Part shown: piece after piece, positions 11,753 through 15,823 of the stretch
How the letters are laid out: the number at the start of each line of letters is the position of its first letter
Numbering within the stretch: position 1 is the first letter of the stretch
Translations under genes and position numbers: made by a program
The notes under the pieces: model-generated
Told to the model about the DNA's origin: nothing
Databases searched by the model: none
The model's input: the letters and a program-made list of their open reading frames with translations, nothing else
NCBI GenBank assembly: GCA_035622175.1
Contig: DASPVV010000126.1
Span: 1-15,823 of the forward strand
DNA from: JAFAGX01 sp035622175
GTDB lineage: Bacteria > Acidobacteriota > Terriglobia > Terriglobales > Acidobacteriaceae
DNA: 15,823 nucleotides
Reading direction: 5' to 3'

Positions 11753-13501
11753 CTACTGTCCCTTCCGATCCGAGAAAGTCACCACAGTATAGTGATCGAT
11801 CTCGCGCAGGGTAAACTCGGCGACGCTCCCATGCAGAGAGAAGCCTGCGAGTGGAGGCTGGGTTGCGTCTGGCGAAAGAACTTTCAACTCCAAGCGGCTC
11901 GGATCCGGGACCAGCCCGCTCAACTCCAGCCGGACTTTGACGTTCTCTGCCGGGGCCTGGTGATCGTAGTTGAGCAAGTGGAGGATCAAAGTCCGACCGT
12001 CAGGTTTCCGAGTCAACTGGCCGAGGATGTAACCGCGGGGCTCCAGGCTGAGGCGAGGCTCTCCGGCCGCGGCTTCGGCGCGCGCCGCGATTTCCAACTT
12101 CGCCTCTCCGGCCCTGATAATGACGCCACCGCCGGCGGTGAACGTATTCAACCGAGCCCTCTGCTGAGCGCTCAGGTTGGGCAGGTCAGCCGGCAACACC
12201 AGAACCTTGAACCGGTCCAAGGGGATTCCCTTGTCCAGGTGCGCGAGCACTTTGGTCTCGAAAAAGACGCTCTGCTTGAGGAATTCATCGGCCAGCGCAT
12301 TCTGCGGCTCGGCGGAGATCAGGCCGATCCGCGCAGCGGGTTCCACCTGGTGATACAGTTCCCGATGCTCGACTAGGAAATGGTTGTATTGAGCGATGGC
12401 GGTCCAGGCCTCCTGGGCTTCTGGCTCGCCTTGAATCAGCCCTGCGAGAAATCGGCCCTCGATGTTACGCGAGGTGGCCGCACCGAAGGTGTAGGCCTCG
12501 GCGATGGAAAGCTTTTGCTCGGCTGGGCTGGGGATACAGCGCTCTCGCGGACCGCAGTGATAGAGATCGTTCTCATACTTCAGGGGCTGCCAAAGCTGCT
12601 TCTCACCGCTCAAGAATTTGATCTTGCGCGCGTTGCCCACCTGCCAATGCCCGTTCCAGACCCCCGGAGTATCCTTGCCGTCCTCCTCCCAGATCACCTC
12701 GTTGATGTCATTCATCGCAAAGCGGTCCGGCGCAATATGGATATTCGCTTCAACCATGACCTTGGGACGGCCGGTTTCGCGTGCCTTCCGCTCCGCCATC
12801 CGCTGCGTGTCATCGAGCAACTGCGCCAGACCGTCGTCGTAACCGATCATGTTGTCCCAGATGATCGCGTCCACGCCCGCGTCTACCGCCATCGCCGCTT
12901 TCTTCAATAGATAGGCACGCCAGCCAGGCTTCCGCGCGTCGGCCAAGCGGCGATCCCAGGAGATATGCAACTCAGTCACGGTCGGGCCGGCGTAGAACAT
13001 GGGGACGCCGTGCATCCACAGGCTGTAATTCTTCGTTTCGGGGTCGTCGCGATAGGCGCTGTTGCGGAACATGTTCGAAGCTGACAGGTAAGCCGAAACG
13101 TGGATGCCATTTTCATGGCAGCGTGCGATCACGTTTTTCAGGTTTTCCCGGTTCTGGTCCTCGTCTTTGACCGACCAGCCGTTGCTCCACGTGACCCAGA
13201 TCCAGTTGAAATCTGCCTGCTTGAGCAAACCAAACATCTGATCGAAATCCCGATCATAGATGTGGGTCAGGACGTCCTTCTCTTGGGCGCTAAACTTTCT
13301 GCCCCACCAGGTCCGCTCGGCCTTCCAACTCTCGATTTGGCCTCCGTCTAGCCGGACGAAACGAAAATTTCCCTGTTCCGCCCACGCCGGCACATCGCCT
13401 GGCTTAGCGCGATACAGTTTCTGCTCCGGCTCAAAAGACTGGGCGCAGCAGAGCAGCAGTGAGGCGGCGACTAAACCAATCAGTCCTATTCGGTGCGGCA
13501 T
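11753..13501 (-). CDS. Secreted protein resembling a TIM-barrel glycoside hydrolase
   Basis: 582 aa from the ATG at 13501 (MPHRIGLIGLVAASLLLCCAQS), the only start giving a signal peptide; a longer in-frame extension to 13894 lies antiparallel to nothing but overlaps the upstream flippase gene and is rejected. The N-terminal half looks like a (beta/alpha)8 barrel: ADFNWIWVTWSNGWS, NGIHVSAYLSASNMFR, VDAIIWDNMIGYDDG (Asp216), KVMVEANIHI (Glu251) and NEVIWEEDG (Glu272/273), which supply acidic residues at strand ends. The C-terminal half has a Rossmann-like, beta-galactosidase-trimerisation-type block (LDRFKVLVLPADLPNLSAQQ, GGGVIIRAGE) and a final beta domain (TLILHLLNYDHQAPAENV). Substrate is unknown and the acid/base pair is only a guess. 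Its start overlaps the flippase stop by 16 nt. The 84-nt gap to the convergent ctaA shows no clear terminator. Confidence 0.75.
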   Translation of the reverse strand: MPHRIGLIGLVAASLLLCCAQSFEPEQKLYRAKPGDVPAWAEQGNFRFVRLDGGQIESWKAERTWWGRKFSAQEKDVLTHIYDRDFDQMFGLLKQADFNWIWVTWSNGWSVKDEDQNRENLKNVIARCHENGIHVSAYLSASNMFRNSAYRDDPETKNYSLWMHGVPMFYAGPTVTELHISWDRRLADARKPGWRAYLLKKAAMAVDAGVDAIIWDNMIGYDDGLAQLLDDTQRMAERKARETGRPKVMVEANIHIAPDRFAMNDINEVIWEEDGKDTPGVWNGHWQVGNARKIKFLSGEKQLWQPLKYENDLYHCGPRERCIPSPAEQKLSIAEAYTFGAATSRNIEGRFLAGLIQGEPEAQEAWTAIAQYNHFLVEHRELYHQVEPAARIGLISAEPQNALADEFLKQSVFFETKVLAHLDKGIPLDRFKVLVLPADLPNLSAQQRARLNTFTAGGGVIIRAGEAKLEIAARAEAAAGEPRLSLEPRGYILGQLTRKPDGRTLILHLLNYDHQAPAENVKVRLELSGLVPDPSRLELKVLSPDATQPPLAGFSLHGSVAEFTLREIDHYTVVTFSDRKGQ

Positions 13502-14544
13502 TCCGCGCCGGCTAGAGCCGCTCCATGCGACAGTGCGTTGACTTTGAGAGATCTGTTCGACATCGAGATCGTAATCAGGCACAACCCGGCAATGGTTGAC
13601 CAGAAAAGAGAGCGGGCGCGACGGCACAAGGACAACGTCAAACCGGTTGGACTGCTGGCCCCAATCAACTTCGCCAGAATCACATTCCCGCTCTCGTAAG
13701 TCCCCAGGTTTCCTGGATTGAAGATTCCTACGACATTGATCAGCTTGGTTAGAGCTTCGACAATCAACGCCTGCACGAAGCTGACCGGAACTCGCATGAA
13801 GTGCAATACCAGATAAACCTCCAGTATTGCTAGAAAATGACACGCCAAGTTCAGGCCCATGCTGCCCCAGAAAAGTCGCGGTGCCTCGTGGCAAAACTGG
13901 TAGAGGTTATTCTCAGCGGAAAGAATTACCGGCTGCTTGCTCCTTACCCAGGCTCTGCACCATGGCAGGCGCGCGATCAACCCTGCGCAGCGGGACAAAA
14001 CAGGCCAGCGACGTCGCACAGCTGCAAAAGTTGCTACCAGCAACAGCAGCAGCACGCTTGCCAAAAAAACGAGACCGAGCCGCCAACTTTTAGAAAGCGA
14101 AATCAGGAGCAGCGCCGAAACGATTCCGGCCACACTCACCATCACTGAAGTTAGCACGTAGAGTCCACGATCAAGAGTCACGGAAGAGACAGAATTCCCG
14201 ACAGGCACCGACGAACCCAAAAAGAATACTCTCGTGGTTTCTCCGGCTACTTGTCCGGCAATGCCTAACTTTCCCGTACCCTCAGAAACCAGGCGAAGGG
14301 CGAACGTACGACCGAATGACAGTTGGCGAAGGTCGCAAAGAAATGTAAGCCGCCAAGACCAAGTTTTTATCAGGTGAGCAATTCCGCCGAGGGCGATTAT
14401 AAGTGCCATTCCCCAGCCCACCGCCTCCGCCTGCTGGACGACAATGCTGAGACCAGTTCGGTACACCAGATAAGCCAGCAAGGCAAGACCGAAGAGTGCG
14501 CACGCACAGTGCACTATCGGGTCTCGCCAGCGAGCCTCAACCAT
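13486..14544 (-). CDS. Flippase-like membrane protein (lysylphosphatidylglycerol synthase TM-region type, PF03706)
   Basis: 352 aa from the ATG at 14544 (MVEARWRDP), chosen because the first membrane helix (VHCACALFGLALLAYLVYRTG) follows at once; an ATG at 14616, 4 nt after the previous stop, is an equally possible start. About seven to eight membrane helices. Family-like signatures are GKLGIAGQVAGETTRVFFLG, TLDRGLYVLTS and the C-terminal IFNPGNLGTYESGN. Members move or help move lipid-linked substrates across the inner membrane, including the HpnL and MprF N-terminal types. It lies in a - strand operon between the envelope protein and the TIM-barrel protein, so transport of a lipid or glycolipid is plausible (inference). 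Confidence 0.85.
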   Translation of the reverse strand: MVEARWRDPIVHCACALFGLALLAYLVYRTGLSIVVQQAEAVGWGMALIIALGGIAHLIKTWSWRLTFLCDLRQLSFGRTFALRLVSEGTGKLGIAGQVAGETTRVFFLGSSVPVGNSVSSVTLDRGLYVLTSVMVSVAGIVSALLLISLSKSWRLGLVFLASVLLLLLVATFAAVRRRWPVLSRCAGLIARLPWCRAWVRSKQPVILSAENNLYQFCHEAPRLFWGSMGLNLACHFLAILEVYLVLHFMRVPVSFVQALIVEALTKLINVVGIFNPGNLGTYESGNVILAKLIGASSPTGLTLSLCRRARSLFWSTIAGLCLITISMSNRSLKVNALSHGAALAGAECRTE

Positions 14545-14620
14545 GAGTGATCTCGTGATCTCTTGGACGTCGACAGCGCTACAACAACGGAGGGCGCCGC
14601 CCCTGAACATCTTCATCTGA

Positions 14621-15676
14621 CTAGTGCTTACCTTTGCTTGTGAATTTAGACAAGATAAACTCCTGGGCCAGACCGAGGGCGACATGGAGACCCATGCTGG
14701 TCCCGAAGTTTGTCAATACAAGCCCGGGGCCGCGCTGCGAAGCTGGATAGTAGGTATTGGAAAGTGCAGCTGAAATCAAACTGCCGCCCATCTGAGAATA
14801 ATTCGGCTGCGTTTCCCCATTGTCTCCCTGACAGACAAATGGAGCTAAGACGGCGTGCCAGGCCCGCGACGCCTTTGTGCCGGAACCACGATAGAAATAG
14901 CGCGGGTCCTGGTGGAGGAGCGAAGGCAGAATAGCGTTGGCGAACAAGCCCTCGCTCGCGCCGCTGGCGAGGTTAGCACCGAACCGCTCGCCGTACCCTC
15001 TTGCACCCAGGCGATAGTCGGTCGTATGAGCGCCCTGCTCCACGCCGGCCCACAAAGCCTCGAAGGCGAAGAAGGTTGGGTGAGTGAGACCTTTGTAAGT
15101 CAGATGAAATTTCATCTTTGCAGTGAGGGGCTCGGGGTGAGGTTCGTAAGTTACGTAAATGTTTGGTATAAAACCCAGAACCCGCTGCTGCTCTTCCACC
15201 TTCAGTTGCTGTGCAGCGACCTCCTTCGAGGAGTAAGTCACAGTAACCGCCCGGTGCGCAGCCACAATTCGGAGCTTGATGTCGGTTAGAGTTGTGTTCT
15301 GCCCGGGTTCGACGGTAACCGCGGAGCTCCACTCTGCAAACCCTTCTGCGGCAACGGTGATCGGATAGGCAATTCCTGGCGTGACGTCGTGGAATGCAAA
15401 CGCTCCATCGTCCTTTGTTACAACTGTGAGGGGATCACCGACTGGGTTTTGCAAGACTACCGTCGCGTTGGGAATCGTATCGTTGTTACTATCGACCACT
15501 GTGCCCAAAATGCTTCCTGTTTTGGCGTTTGGCACTTCATTAGACTGCGCGGACGCGGGTGCAACAATAATCAATCCACCTGCTACCGCGATGAGTAGAA
15601 ACAAGTACGTTAAATTCCGAAGCGTTCCCAAAAGCCAGTGAGACGAGGCATGCGTATAGTTGTGTGCCGTTGACAT
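14621..15676 (-). CDS. Secreted envelope protein with carboxypeptidase-regulatory-like domain, paralog of 3651-4658
   Basis: 351 aa from the ATG at 15676, with AAAGGG just upstream. A short polar head precedes a signal-anchor-like stretch (NLTYLFLLIAVAGGLIIVA, then PASAQS). Next is the regulatory-like beta-sandwich (ILGTVVDSNNDTIPNATVVL, GAFAFHDVTPG, EPGQNTTLTDIKL). The unknown domain follows: QQRVLGFIPNIYVTYE, GERFGAN, ILPSLLHQDPRYFYRGSGT, QPNYSQMGG and LAQEFILSKFTSKGK. The near-identity of these blocks to the + strand paralog, with weaker similarity elsewhere, marks them as the functional core. It begins 2 nt after the TonB-like stop, so the two genes are coupled. Confidence 0.9.
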   Translation of the reverse strand: MSTAHNYTHASSHWLLGTLRNLTYLFLLIAVAGGLIIVAPASAQSNEVPNAKTGSILGTVVDSNNDTIPNATVVLQNPVGDPLTVVTKDDGAFAFHDVTPGIAYPITVAAEGFAEWSSAVTVEPGQNTTLTDIKLRIVAAHRAVTVTYSSKEVAAQQLKVEEQQRVLGFIPNIYVTYEPHPEPLTAKMKFHLTYKGLTHPTFFAFEALWAGVEQGAHTTDYRLGARGYGERFGANLASGASEGLFANAILPSLLHQDPRYFYRGSGTKASRAWHAVLAPFVCQGDNGETQPNYSQMGGSLISAALSNTYYPASQRGPGLVLTNFGTSMGLHVALGLAQEFILSKFTSKGKH

Positions 15677-15678
15677 TT

Positions 15679-15823
15679 CTACCCTTTAGACAAGTTGAAG
15701 TTAATTGTGATCTGGGAGTCGATTTCGACCGGTTCTCCATTCAAGAGATACGGCCGGTAACGCCATTGCTTCACCGCATCGATGGCGGCTTGCGCCAGCA
15801 GCGGCAATCCGCTCTCGACTCGC
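15679..15823 (-). CDS. TonB-family C-terminal domain protein (5' part outside window)
   Basis: Only the last 47 codons are visible, on the - strand, ending at TAG 15679-15681. The segment LLAQAAIDAVKQWRYRPYLL followed by NGEPVEIDSQITINFNL is the classical TonB C-terminal domain (A..AV..W.Y.P...NG.PV....I..F). It transfers energy from the inner membrane to outer-membrane receptors, or is a periplasmic TonB-domain protein of the type common in Acidobacteriota. It is the first visible gene of the - strand operon. The frame is open to the window edge. Confidence 0.85.
   Translation of the reverse strand, partial: RVESGLPLLAQAAIDAVKQWRYRPYLLNGEPVEIDSQITINFNLSKG

Noticed and set aside
13502..13894. 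N-terminal extension of the TIM-barrel protein to an upstream start
   Set aside because: It overlaps the well-supported flippase gene on the same strand and would bury the clear signal peptide at residue 132.

Overview
The window looks like a chromosomal segment of an Acidobacteriota bacterium (probably Terriglobia-like). This is an inference from protein style: secreted carboxypeptidase-regulatory-domain proteins with no known enzyme domain, TonB-family proteins, an Mla/MCE transporter and many small lineage-type proteins. No marker gene is present to prove it. No rRNA, tRNA, CRISPR array, transposase or phage gene was seen.

Left part (1-6693, + strand). The window opens inside a gene for a sigma-54 activator with tandem PAS sensors, an AAA+ domain and a Fis-type HTH. 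It is followed by small gene clusters, each preceded by a copy of the same ~140-bp non-coding cassette. I find five copies, all on the + strand. Each has a GTTCGTCAT...GCTGAGC box, then ~51-53 nt later a TGG(C/A)-N8-GTTGCA element with exact -24/-12 spacing for a sigma-54 promoter, then a conserved leader ending in AAGGAGAACGACA just before the start-codon position. Box-to-start distance is 127 nt in four copies and 129 nt in the fifth. The cassettes precede (1) a 64-aa protein; (2) a zinc-ribbon protein, a 72-aa protein and a 125-aa secreted protein; (3) a carboxypeptidase-regulatory-domain envelope protein; (4) a degenerate ECF-sigma-like protein and a broken zinc-finger/M48 protease gene; (5) the Mla operon. 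The simplest reading is a local sigma-54 regulon whose activator may be the first gene.

Middle part (6694-11668, + strand). Cassette 5 drives a tightly packed seven-gene operon: SRPBCC protein, STAS protein (MlaB-like), MlaE permease, MlaF ATPase, MlaD/MCE protein, PqiC-like lipoprotein, and a CtaA/COX15-type heme A synthase. Gaps are 7 nt or less and several genes overlap. The first six fit a lipid transporter linking inner and outer membranes; the heme A synthase is an unexpected passenger.

Right part (11753-15823, - strand). A convergent operon encodes the C-terminus of a TonB-family protein, a second carboxypeptidase-regulatory-domain protein paralogous to the one at 3651-4658, a flippase-like membrane protein (PF03706 type), and a secreted protein resembling a TIM-barrel glycoside hydrolase.

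The most interesting signal is the five-copy promoter-leader cassette and its link to envelope and regulatory genes. In three of the five copies the expected start codon does not open the main gene: it opens a 12-codon ORF, opens a 25-codon ORF, or is absent.
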